A DNA stretch of 64,000 nt from Streptomyces sp. T12 (lineage in GTDB: Bacteria > Actinomycetota > Actinomycetes > Streptomycetales > Streptomycetaceae). Position 1 is the first letter of the stretch. Each line of letters begins with the position of its first letter. The notes under the pieces were generated by a model. That model ran no database searches, was not told where the DNA came from, and saw nothing but the letters and a program-made list of their open reading frames with translations. This document shows, one piece after another, positions 1-6,970 of the stretch. The DNA is taken from NCBI RefSeq assembly GCF_028736035.1, contig NZ_CP117866.1:3472001-3536000 (forward strand). The letters are read 5' to 3'. The position numbers and the translations under genes were made by a program.

Positions 1-1
1 G

Positions 2-979
2 TTCGCGGGCATCAAGGTCGTCGCGATCGCCGCGTTCATCGTCGTCGGCGGACTGGCCGTGTTCGGGCTGCTGCCGGGCGTCGACAGCGACCAGGCCGGG
101 CTGGCGAATCTGACCGACCACGGGGGCTTCCTGCCCAACGGCGCCGGCGCCATCCTCACCGGTGTGCTGCTCGTCGTCTTCTCCTTCATGGGCAGCGAGA
201 TCGCCACCCTCGCCGCCGGTGAGTCCGAGAACCCGCAGCGTGCCGTCACCAAGGCCACCAACAGCATCATCTGGCGGGTCGCCGTCTTCTACCTCGGCTC
301 GATCTTCGTCGTGGTGGCCCTGCTGCCCTGGGACAGCAAGGCCATCGCCGACAAGGGCAGTTACGTCGCCGCGCTGGACTCGCTCGGCATCCCGCATGCC
401 GGTCAGATCATGAACTTCATCGTGCTGACCTCGGTGCTGTCCTGTCTCAACTCCGGCCTCTACACCGCCTCCCGCATGGCCTTCTCGCTCGGCCAGCGCG
501 GGGACGCGCCGAAGGCCTTCTCCCGCACGACCGGCAACGGCGTGCCGCGGACGGCGATCCTCGTGTCCGTCGTGTTCGGCTTCGTGGCGGTCTTCTTCAA
601 CTACAAGTTCCCGGACTCCGTCTTCCTCTTCCTGGTCAACTCCTCCGGTGCGGTCGCGCTGTTCGTCTGGCTGGTGATCTGCTTCTCGCAGCTGCGCATG
701 CGGAAGATCATCCAGGCCGAGGCGCCGGAGAAGCTGGTCGTGAAGATGTGGCTGTACCCGTATCTGACCTGGGCGACGGCCGCCCTGATCGTGTTCGTGC
801 TCGGCTACATGCTGACCGACACCGAGCACGACGGCCGGAAGACCGTGCTGCTGTCGCTGCTGGTGGCCGCCGTCGTACTGGTCGTCGCCTTCGTGAAGCA
901 GAAGGTCGGCCACGAGCGCGCGGCGGTTGCCGGGGCGGCTGCCTCGGACGCGGCGCGCGACGAGGTCAAGACCGGCTGA
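2..979 (+). CDS. Amino-acid permease, C-terminal part (5' end outside window)
   Basis: Cytoplasmic-membrane amino-acid/H+ symporter of the APC superfamily (GabP/AnsP type). The reading frame is already open at base 2, so the start and first membrane segments lie upstream. About eight hydrophobic segments remain, with the family stretch MGSEIATLAAGESENPQRAV near the middle and a short charged cytoplasmic tail. It is clearly paralogous to the complete permease at 12159-13553, with the same SEIATLAAGESENP/METVTIAAAESENP and PWDSK segments. A stem-loop follows at 1046-1090. Substrate cannot be told from sequence; GABA, asparagine, proline or aromatic amino acids are all possible. Confidence 0.9.
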   Translation, partial: FAGIKVVAIAAFIVVGGLAVFGLLPGVDSDQAGLANLTDHGGFLPNGAGAILTGVLLVVFSFMGSEIATLAAGESENPQRAVTKATNSIIWRVAVFYLGSIFVVVALLPWDSKAIADKGSYVAALDSLGIPHAGQIMNFIVLTSVLSCLNSGLYTASRMAFSLGQRGDAPKAFSRTTGNGVPRTAILVSVVFGFVAVFFNYKFPDSVFLFLVNSSGAVALFVWLVICFSQLRMRKIIQAEAPEKLVVKMWLYPYLTWATAALIVFVLGYMLTDTEHDGRKTVLLSLLVAAVVLVVAFVKQKVGHERAAVAGAAASDAARDEVKTG

Positions 980-1045
980 GTGCCTGAGAGTTTCATGGCC
1001 TGATCGCCGTAGTCGTTCTGCTCTGGGCCGCTGTTCTGGCCTGGT

Positions 1046-1090
1046 GGGCCCTGAGGTGCGTGGCGTGTGTACGCGCGCGCCTCAGGGCCC
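1046..1090. terminator. Stem-loop between convergent genes, probable bidirectional terminator
   Basis: Arms GGGCCCTGAGG and CCTCAGGGCCC (11 bp, perfect) enclose a 23-nt loop that can itself pair GCGT with ACGC. It lies between the permease end and the kinase end, which face each other. There is no T tract, as is common in Streptomyces. Confidence 0.6.
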
Positions 1091-1149
1091 TACCCATTCC
1101 CGGCCCATTCCCGGCCCATGTCCGATCTGATGTCCCGACCCCTGTGCTG

Positions 1150-3468
1150 TCACAGCACCGTGAAGCTGTCCCTCACCTTCTCGTAGGTATTGAGGGCCTG
1201 TGCCTCGATGTCCGGCTGGTACCACGTGTTGATCTGGTACGACGTGCCGTCCACGGTGAAGCCCAGCAGCTGGGCGTGCCAGGGGTCGCCCTGGAGGGTG
1301 AAGGTGTACTCCCAGACGACCGCCGGGTACCCGCGGAACGTCGTCCGTTCCAGGCGGATCTTGCGGTACTGACCCTGCTGGGCGTTCTCCTCCGACTTCG
1401 TCCAGGAGTCCATCAGGTCGTCGCGGGCCAAGGACGACTTGGCGGCGAGTTCCTGTTTCGCGTCCGGTGAGGTGTAGTGCACCTCCGAACCCGTCTTGAC
1501 GTCCCGCCGCCAGCCCTCGGGCGGCGCCCACGCGAACCCGCCCGCCTCCCGGCGCGCTCCGGGCGGCAAGCTCTGCGGCCTCGATGTGCCCTCGACCGTG
1601 GCGGACGGGGTGCCGCCCGGGGAGGACGGCGATGACGCGGGCCCTGCCTGATTGTCCTTGGGTGAACCGGAGTCGGTCGCCAGGACGACCGCCACGACGA
1701 CGCCCGCCGCGACGATTCCGACGGCGGCTATGAGGCCGGTACGACGACGCCCGCGGCGGGGTCGGGGGTGGGCCGGGACTGCGGGGCCGGGGAGCTCGCC
1801 GGGCGGCATGGCGTGGTACGACCGGGCGGCGCCGGGCACGAGTTCCGGTTCCGGGGCCGGCCGTCGCTCGGTCACCGCTTCGGCGCGGGCCAGGGAGATG
1901 CCGGTGCGGCGGGGTGCGGGGCCCGTGGAATTGCTTGTCGGGGTGGGTGAGCGCACCTCGGAACGGGCCTCGGAGGCGAGTTCGGTGGAGGCGTTGGGGA
2001 GTCTTGGGGTCTCCGGGATCTCCGGGGTCGGGGAGGGGGCGTCCCGCCGGGGGTCGGTGGTGGCGTTTCGGGTTCGCTCGGTTTGTGCGCGCTCCGTTTG
2101 TACGCGCTCAGTTCGTATGTCCTCGGTCGGCGTCGAGGGGTGTGGCGGTATCGCGTCGTGCACGGCTTCCGGCTGCCGGGGGGCGGGCGCAGGCTCGGGG
2201 CGGCCGGGTTCGGGTCCGTGTGCGGCTTCGGGGTCGGGGCGGTGTACGGGTTCGGGCCGACGTACGGCTTCGGACTCGGGCTCGGACTCGGGCGCAGGCT
2301 CGGGCTCAGGCACCGCTTCGGCCCCTTGGGCACCCACTAGCCCACCCACCAGACCACTCACCGGCCCAGCCTCCGCCGCCGCCCTCCACTGCTCCCCCGT
2401 AACCGGCGCGGGCTCGCCTCCCCCACCGGCCTGTTCTTCTGTGCCCTCCCGGGGCACCCCTCCCCCGACCACCGGCATCGTCGGCGTCGGCGTCGGCGCC
2501 GGGAACGCCACCGGCTGCAGGGCCGTCTCCAGGTCGTCCAGGCCGGGGCGGATCGACGGGTCCTTCTCCAGGAGCGCGGCGAGGATGTCCCGCAACGGGC
2601 CTGCGGTCGGGGGGAGTTCGGGCTCCTCGTACAGGACCGCGTGCAGGGTTGCCAGGGTCGTGTCGCGGGAGAAGGGGGAGCGGCCGGCGAGGGCCGCGCT
2701 CAGGGTGGCGCCCAGGGACCAGATGTCGGACGGGGGGCCCTGGGGGCGGCCGGATATGCGTTCGGGGGCCATGTAGTCGGGGGAGCCGACCAGCATGCCG
2801 ACCATGGTGAGGGCCTTCGCGTCCTGGATCGCCGCGATGCCGAAGTCGGTCAGGACCACCCGGCCCCGCCCGCGCGCCACTTCCGACTCCACCAGGACGT
2901 TGCCCGGCTTGATGTCCCGGTGGAGTACGCCTCGGGCGTGGACCTGGCGCAGGGCCGCCACCAGGCCCAGGCCGATCCGGGCCGCCTCGGACGGGCCGAG
3001 GGGGCCCTCCTCCGCCATGATGCGTTCCAGGGAGCGGCCGGCCACCAACTCCATGACGATCCACAGGCGTTCGCCCTCGTCGACCACGTCGTAGACCCGT
3101 ACGACGTTGGGGTGGTCGATCCTCGCCGTCGCCCTCGCCTCGCGCAGGGTGCGTTCACGGCGCGTGCGCGTGTCCTCCGGGTCGAGGCCGTCGATGCGCA
3201 TCTCCTTCACGGCGACCAGGCGATCGAGTATTTCGTCGACCGCTCGCCACACGCGCCCCATTCCCCCCTGGCCGATACTCTCGACCAGGCGATAGCGCCC
3301 CGTCACCAGTAAACCGGGAAGCCCACCGCTCCTCGTATTTCCCGCGCTTCCCGTGTTTCCCGCATATCCCGCGTCACCCGCGTCACCCGCGTTGCCCGCA
3401 TTACCCGGCAATCCGCTGCACCCCCTCTGCCGCGCCTCAGACATCCCCGACTGAAACACAATGGTCAC
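1150..3468 (-). CDS. Membrane-anchored Ser/Thr protein kinase (PknB family) with collagen-like N-terminal tract
   Basis: Eukaryotic-type protein kinase, 772 aa. Residues 19-45 are a run of Gly-X-Y triplets (see repeat). The kinase domain is about 57-320: glycine loop GQGGMGRVW at 66-74, ATP-binding Lys in AVKEM (K88), catalytic HRDIKPGN with D185, DFG with D208, and a TSL-like activation segment ending in SPDYMAPE. A long Pro/Glu-rich linker with PEPEPAPESEPE-type repeats follows, then one membrane segment (about 575-597, GLIAAVGIVAAGVVVAVV) and an extracellular domain of about 170 residues. There are no PASTA repeats, so the outer domain is a different sensor. The GTG start was chosen for length; an internal ATG at 3444 is possible and neither has a strong ribosome site. 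It is divergent from the LPXTG gene. Confidence 0.93.
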   Translation of the reverse strand: MTIVFQSGMSEARQRGCSGLPGNAGNAGDAGDAGYAGNTGSAGNTRSGGLPGLLVTGRYRLVESIGQGGMGRVWRAVDEILDRLVAVKEMRIDGLDPEDTRTRRERTLREARATARIDHPNVVRVYDVVDEGERLWIVMELVAGRSLERIMAEEGPLGPSEAARIGLGLVAALRQVHARGVLHRDIKPGNVLVESEVARGRGRVVLTDFGIAAIQDAKALTMVGMLVGSPDYMAPERISGRPQGPPSDIWSLGATLSAALAGRSPFSRDTTLATLHAVLYEEPELPPTAGPLRDILAALLEKDPSIRPGLDDLETALQPVAFPAPTPTPTMPVVGGGVPREGTEEQAGGGGEPAPVTGEQWRAAAEAGPVSGLVGGLVGAQGAEAVPEPEPAPESEPESEAVRRPEPVHRPDPEAAHGPEPGRPEPAPAPRQPEAVHDAIPPHPSTPTEDIRTERVQTERAQTERTRNATTDPRRDAPSPTPEIPETPRLPNASTELASEARSEVRSPTPTSNSTGPAPRRTGISLARAEAVTERRPAPEPELVPGAARSYHAMPPGELPGPAVPAHPRPRRGRRRTGLIAAVGIVAAGVVVAVVLATDSGSPKDNQAGPASSPSSPGGTPSATVEGTSRPQSLPPGARREAGGFAWAPPEGWRRDVKTGSEVHYTSPDAKQELAAKSSLARDDLMDSWTKSEENAQQGQYRKIRLERTTFRGYPAVVWEYTFTLQGDPWHAQLLGFTVDGTSYQINTWYQPDIEAQALNTYEKVRDSFTVL
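3334..3414 (-). repeat. 9-bp tandem repeats coding Gly-X-Y triplets
   Basis: Near-identical 9-mers (CCCGCGTCA-like on the + strand) code for GLPGNAGNAGDAGDAGYAG and further G-N-T/G-S-A triplets ahead of the kinase domain. They resemble a short collagen-like tract. Confidence 0.8.
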
Positions 3469-3555
3469 ACTTCATGCCGTACCAGCATAGTGCGGAGAAA
3501 TCTTGTGGTAGCTCTTCAAGTACTGCGAATTCAGGCGCAGGCAAGGGGGACGAAC

Positions 3556-4281
3556 ATGAGTTCTCGTCGCACGACGGCCATCGCGGGATCGCTGGTCGCG
3601 ACATCTTTCTCGGCAGTGATGATCCTTTCCTTCACTGCCAGCGCGGACGACCAGGGACCCGGAAGCAACAAGGGGGGAAAGGTCATCGACGAGGCGCCGG
3701 CAGGGGTCGAGTTGACCACTCTGCTGCCCGAAAAAATCTCGGTGGACAACAGTTCGCAAGAGACCGACATCACCGCCACGGTGAAGAACGAAGGGACCGA
3801 GGACAGCGGAAAGATCAGGCTTTTGGTCGTCGGTTTCGACGGCCTGACGGTCAAGAATGTCGAGGGCTGTTCCGCGATCGAGAAGAGCGGTCTTCCGGAA
3901 GGCTCGAACAGCGGTTTCAGCTGCGCCATCGACAATCTCCCGGCCGGTGAGTCGAAGTCGTACGCCGTCGACGCGACGTACGACCTGAGCAAGGCCGGGA
4001 AGATCTGCCTTCCCGTCCAGACCGGTGACGGCAAGAAGACGTACTGGCAGCAGGGTCCGGTGCCGTTCGGTACGACGAACCCGTCGCCCGACGCCCCGGC
4101 CACCCCGCTGCTCCTCGGCACGGACAACAAGCCGGTCGCACCGGGCGCCGACGAGCTACCCAAGACCGGACTCGGCCGTGACGTCCTTCCGCTGGGCGCG
4201 GTCGGCGCGACGCTGATCGCGGCGGGGGCGGCCGGGCTGTGGTGGTCGCAGCTGCGGCGGCCGAGGCGAGAGGTGAACTGA
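3556..4281 (+). CDS. Secreted LPXTG-anchored surface protein of unknown function
   Basis: 241 aa. The N-terminus SSRRTTAIAGSLVATSFSAVMI is a signal peptide ending near ASA-DD. The C-terminus is a sortase signal: LPKTG about 34 residues from the end, a hydrophobic stretch (LPLGAVGATLIAAGAAGLWW) and a basic RRPRRE tail, so a cell-wall-linked protein is expected. The middle (about residues 45-165) reads as one beta-rich domain with two Cys (EGCSAIE and FSCAID, plus KICLP). The start at 3556 is preceded by AAGGGGGA; an earlier in-frame ATG lacks a site. Divergent from the kinase gene, 87 nt apart, so the pair may share a promoter region. Function unknown. Confidence 0.85.
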   Translation: MSSRRTTAIAGSLVATSFSAVMILSFTASADDQGPGSNKGGKVIDEAPAGVELTTLLPEKISVDNSSQETDITATVKNEGTEDSGKIRLLVVGFDGLTVKNVEGCSAIEKSGLPEGSNSGFSCAIDNLPAGESKSYAVDATYDLSKAGKICLPVQTGDGKKTYWQQGPVPFGTTNPSPDAPATPLLLGTDNKPVAPGADELPKTGLGRDVLPLGAVGATLIAAGAAGLWWSQLRRPRREVN

Positions 4282-4315
4282 GCCGCCGTATCCGGACCGC
4301 GAAACGCCAAAGAGC

Positions 4316-4350
4316 CTCGCCGGGTTGAAGTCGCAGCGCGACCCGGCGAG
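4316..4350. terminator. Stem-loop after the LPXTG gene
   Basis: Perfect 10-bp arms CTCGCCGGGT and ACCCGGCGAG with a 15-nt loop, followed by CCTCTTG. Probably ends the surface-protein transcript and may also serve bioY from the other side. Confidence 0.6.
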
Positions 4351-4360
4351 CCTCTTGTGC

Positions 4361-4445
4361 AGGAACTGCAGCGTCACAGGAACTGCAGCGTCACAGGAAC
4401 TACGGCGTCACAGGAACTACGGCGTCACAGGAACTACGGCGTCAG
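4361..4445. repeat. 17-bp direct tandem repeat, five copies, running into the bioY stop codon
   Basis: Units start at 4361, 4378, 4395, 4412 and 4429. Copies 1-2 read AGGAACTGCAGCGTCAC, and copies 3-5 read AGGAACTACGGCGTCA followed by C or G. The last copy contains the TCA that is the bioY stop codon on the minus strand. Confidence 0.95.
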
Positions 4446-5020
4446 CGGTTGAGCAGCTTCCAGGTGGTGGGCAGCGCGCCCATCGCCAGGGCCGCCTTGA
4501 GGGCGTCGCCGATCAGGAACGGGGTGAGGCCGGCCGCGATCGCGGCGGACGCCGACATGCCGGTGGCGAGGGCCAGGTAGGGGACGCCGACGGCGTAGAT
4601 GATCGCCTCGCCCAGCAGCATCGCGCCCGCCGTGCGCAGCGCGGTGCGGTCGGCGCCGCGGCGGGCCAGGGCGCCGACGACGGTGGAGGCGAGGATCATG
4701 CCGAGGATGTAGCCGAAGGACGGGGCCGCGGCGCCCGAGGTGCCGTCCGCGAACCACGGCACGCCCGCGATGCCCGCCAGCGCGTACAGCGCGAGGGAGA
4801 GGAAGCCGCGGCCGGCGCCGAGGGCCGTGCCGACCAGCAGCACCGCGAGGGTCTGGCCGGTCACCGGCACCGGGGAGCCGGGCACGGGAACGGAGATCTG
4901 GGCCGCGAGGCCGGTGAGCGCGGCGCCGCCGAGGACGAGGGCCGCGTCCCGGACGCGGGAGGCGGGGAGCAGGTCGGCGAGGACCTCGCCGGGACGGGCG
5001 GTGGCGGCAGCGGTGCTCAT
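4442..5020 (-). CDS. bioY: Biotin transporter S component BioY
   Basis: 192-aa integral membrane protein of the ECF-transporter substrate-binding family. About six hydrophobic segments and the BioY signatures are visible: ISVPVPGSPVPVTGQTLAVLL after the first segment (biotin-binding loop region), GAGRGFLSLALYALAGIAGVP, and SFGYILG in the middle. No bioM/bioN-like ATPase or T-component genes are adjacent, so it would either work alone or use shared ECF modules encoded elsewhere. The gene is monocistronic, and its 3' end is embedded in the 17-bp repeats. Confidence 0.93.
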   Translation of the reverse strand: MSTAAATARPGEVLADLLPASRVRDAALVLGGAALTGLAAQISVPVPGSPVPVTGQTLAVLLVGTALGAGRGFLSLALYALAGIAGVPWFADGTSGAAAPSFGYILGMILASTVVGALARRGADRTALRTAGAMLLGEAIIYAVGVPYLALATGMSASAAIAAGLTPFLIGDALKAALAMGALPTTWKLLNR

Positions 5021-5240
5021 GGGGACTCCGCGGGTGAGTGGGCAGATCGGGACACCGTGACGCTAACCCGGGGGACTCACGCCGATCTCGTCGGCGCTCG
5101 ACAAAGCGTGGAGCGAAGGCTTGGTGGGCTCTGAACAAAGGGTGCCGGTTACACCGGGTACGGCGTGATACCGGTCACTGAGGCAGGGACGTTTCGCTCA
5201 CTTCACGGGCTGCCGACCGGACTGTGGGATCTCACCAAAC

Positions 5241-5265
5241 GAATCCTAGTGGTCTGGTCGGATTC
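5241..5265. promoter_or_regulatory. Inverted repeat upstream of the sulfur-cluster leader ORF
   Basis: GAATCC and GGATTC arms are separated by 13 nt in a locally less GC-rich stretch, 27 bp before the leader ATG at 5292. Position fits an operator, but no matching regulator site is known to me. Confidence 0.35.
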
Positions 5266-5291
5266 ACCTTCTCTGCCCTACCCTTCGAGCC

Positions 5292-5378
5292 ATGGTCGCC
5301 CAGTCCCGGAACTTCTCGTCGCGTCGCCATGTCGACCTGCGGCGCGTGGGCGCGGCCGCCTGTCGCCATCCGGGGTGA
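5292..5378 (+). CDS. Putative cis-acting leader peptide with RRHVDL motif (sulfur-gene leader type)
   Basis: A 28-codon ORF with ATG start and TGA stop. Its product contains SSRRHVDLRRVGAAAC near the C-terminus, matching the conserved pattern of the short actinobacterial leader peptides (R-x-HVDL-x-R, then a Cys) that typically precede sulfate, cysteine and sulfonate genes. It lies 79 nt before the ROK regulator and the sulfonate-uptake genes, which is exactly that context. The ribosome site is weak (CGAG). I infer attenuation or translation-coupled control in response to cysteine or sulfur supply; the mechanism is not shown by sequence. Confidence 0.75.
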   Translation: MVAQSRNFSSRRHVDLRRVGAAACRHPG

Positions 5379-5457
5379 GTCGGCCTCCGGTGGTTCCGGT
5401 CGCGACTCGCCCGCTTCAGACGGCGCAGTGTCGGACCGGCTCCCGAGGAAGTTCCCC

Positions 5458-6732
5458 ATGCCCCGTACCGCGGCACCCACCCTTTCGTCCTCTTCGACCC
5501 CATCACCCCCTTCAGCTCCTTCAACCCCTTCAGCTCCTTCATCCCCTTCATCGCCGGTTCCCCGTATCGCCGACCGCGACCGGCGCCGGACCAGCGCCAG
5601 CGCCGTCCTTCGATCCGTCCTCGAGCACGGGCCGGTCGCGCGCAGCACCATCGCCCGGCTGACCGGGCTGTCACCGGCCTCGGTGACCGACTACTGCGCC
5701 CGCTTCACCGAACGCGGGCTCATCCGCGAGGCCGCCACGCCCCGGCCGTCCGGTGGTGTGGGGCGGCCACATGTGCCCGTCGACCTGGACAACTCGCGGT
5801 TCGTTGTGGGCGGGGTCCATGTGGCGGTGCCCTACACCACGGTGGCACTGCTCGATCTGCGCGGACGGGTCGTCGCCGAGCGGGAGTTGAAGCACTCGGG
5901 GGCCACGGATCCGTATGGGTCGTACGGTGTCCTGGCCCGGGCCGCCGACGGGCTGGGCGCGCTGCTGGACGAGGTGCCGGGCAGCCGGCCGCTCGGCGTC
6001 GGGTTCGCGGCGGGCGGCTGGGTGGACCGGGACTCCGGGACCGTCGTCGAGCATCCGCTGCTGGGCTGGCGCGAGGTGCCGGTGCGGGAGGTGCTCGGCG
6101 CACACACCGGGCTGCCGGTCCATGTGGACGGGCACGCGCGGGCGTTGGTGAACGCGGAGCGGCTGTTCGGGCGGGCGCGCGGCAGCGCGAGCGTGCTGCA
6201 TCTGTTCGTCGGCAACGTCGTCGACGCGGCGTTCGCGACCAACGACGAGGTGCACCACGGCCCCCGCTCCCAGGCCGGAACCATCGCCCATCTACCGGTG
6301 CCGGGCGGTACGGAGACCTGCGACTGCGGGCGGGTCGGCTGCCTCCAGGCCGAGCTGAGCGAGCGGACGTTGTGCCGGCGGGCGCGGGACGCGGGCGTCA
6401 TCGAGGGGGTCAACCCCATGCACGTGGTCGCGGCGGCGGCCGCGGGCGACCGGGCGGCCGTACGGCTGCTGGTGGAGCGGGCGGGTGCGGTCGGGCGGGC
6501 GGCGCGGCTGCTGCTCGACGTGCTCAATCCGGAGACGGTGGTGGTGACCGAGATGGGGGTCGTGCACCGGGAGGACTGCCTCGCCGCGTTGCGCGCGGGA
6601 GTCGGGGACGAACGCGCGGCGGCCGTCGTGCCGACGGGTTTCCCGCATTCCGTGCTCGCCGTGGCCGGTGGTTCGGTGGCGCTCGACGTGCTCTACCGGG
6701 ATCCGCTGGCCGCGTCACCTGAGGCTATTTAA
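5458..6732 (+). CDS. ROK-family transcriptional regulator of the sulfonate cluster
   Basis: 424 aa. A Ser/Pro/Thr-rich N-terminus of about 35 residues (TPSPPSAPSTPSAPSSP) precedes a winged HTH (about 40-100: RSVLEHGPVARSTIARLTG, SPASVTDY) and a ROK domain. The zinc motif is intact (CDCGRVGC). Two features argue for a repressor rather than a sugar kinase: the phosphate-binding loop is lost (GGVHVAVPYTTVALLD), and the ExGH sugar-binding motif reads TIAH, with the Glu replaced by Thr. The start at 5458 has GAGGAAG seven nt upstream; a longer in-frame extension would read across the leader region. It is upstream of and co-oriented with the importer genes, so it probably controls them. Confidence 0.85.
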   Translation: MPRTAAPTLSSSSTPSPPSAPSTPSAPSSPSSPVPRIADRDRRRTSASAVLRSVLEHGPVARSTIARLTGLSPASVTDYCARFTERGLIREAATPRPSGGVGRPHVPVDLDNSRFVVGGVHVAVPYTTVALLDLRGRVVAERELKHSGATDPYGSYGVLARAADGLGALLDEVPGSRPLGVGFAAGGWVDRDSGTVVEHPLLGWREVPVREVLGAHTGLPVHVDGHARALVNAERLFGRARGSASVLHLFVGNVVDAAFATNDEVHHGPRSQAGTIAHLPVPGGTETCDCGRVGCLQAELSERTLCRRARDAGVIEGVNPMHVVAAAAAGDRAAVRLLVERAGAVGRAARLLLDVLNPETVVVTEMGVVHREDCLAALRAGVGDERAAAVVPTGFPHSVLAVAGGSVALDVLYRDPLAASPEAI

Positions 6733-6749
6733 TTCAGAAACTCGGAATA

Positions 6750-6771
6750 TTGACAGGGGCCATCGATGGCC
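6750..6771 (+). promoter_or_regulatory. TTGACA element and 14-bp palindrome upstream of ssu-type genes
   Basis: TTGACA at 6750-6755 resembles a -35 box in an A/T-richer gap, although no clear -10 follows at normal spacing. It is followed directly by the perfect palindrome GGCCATCGATGGCC (6758-6771), a possible operator just ahead of the Cys-rich mini-ORF. Confidence 0.35.
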
Positions 6772-6777
6772 AGGAAC

Positions 6778-6825
6778 ATGCTGGTCATGAGCCTGTTCGT
6801 GAGCTGTCGCACCCTTTGTTGCTGA
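6778..6825 (+). CDS. Cys-codon mini-ORF, candidate cysteine-sensing leader
   Basis: ATG at 6778 gives MLVMSLFVSCRTLCC followed by TGA. A start at the second ATG (6787) is better placed relative to AGGAA at 6772-6776. Three of the last six codons are Cys, including two immediately before the stop. It sits 145 nt ahead of the sulfonate-binding lipoprotein gene. This resembles cysteine-responsive leader ORFs described in mycobacteria, which carry Cys codon runs. Such a short ORF could arise by chance; the context is what raises it. Confidence 0.45.
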   Translation: MLVMSLFVSCRTLCC

Positions 6826-6925
6826 CGCGTGTTGCTGACACGTTGCCGCGTGTGAAGCGCTCATTTCGTCCTGCGTGAATTTTCCCCACCCTGGCTTTTC
6901 CCTGCCCGGAATTCCGCACGCATCT

Positions 6926-6955
6926 CCATCACTTTGGCATTCCCATCACTTTGGC
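6926..6955 (+). repeat. Direct repeat in the 5' untranslated region of the binding-protein gene
   Basis: CCATCACTTTGGC occurs at 6926-6938 and again at 6943-6955 (17-nt period), just before the ACGGAG ribosome site at 6958-6963. Confidence 0.8.
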
Positions 6956-6970
6956 TTACGGAGTCCTGCC

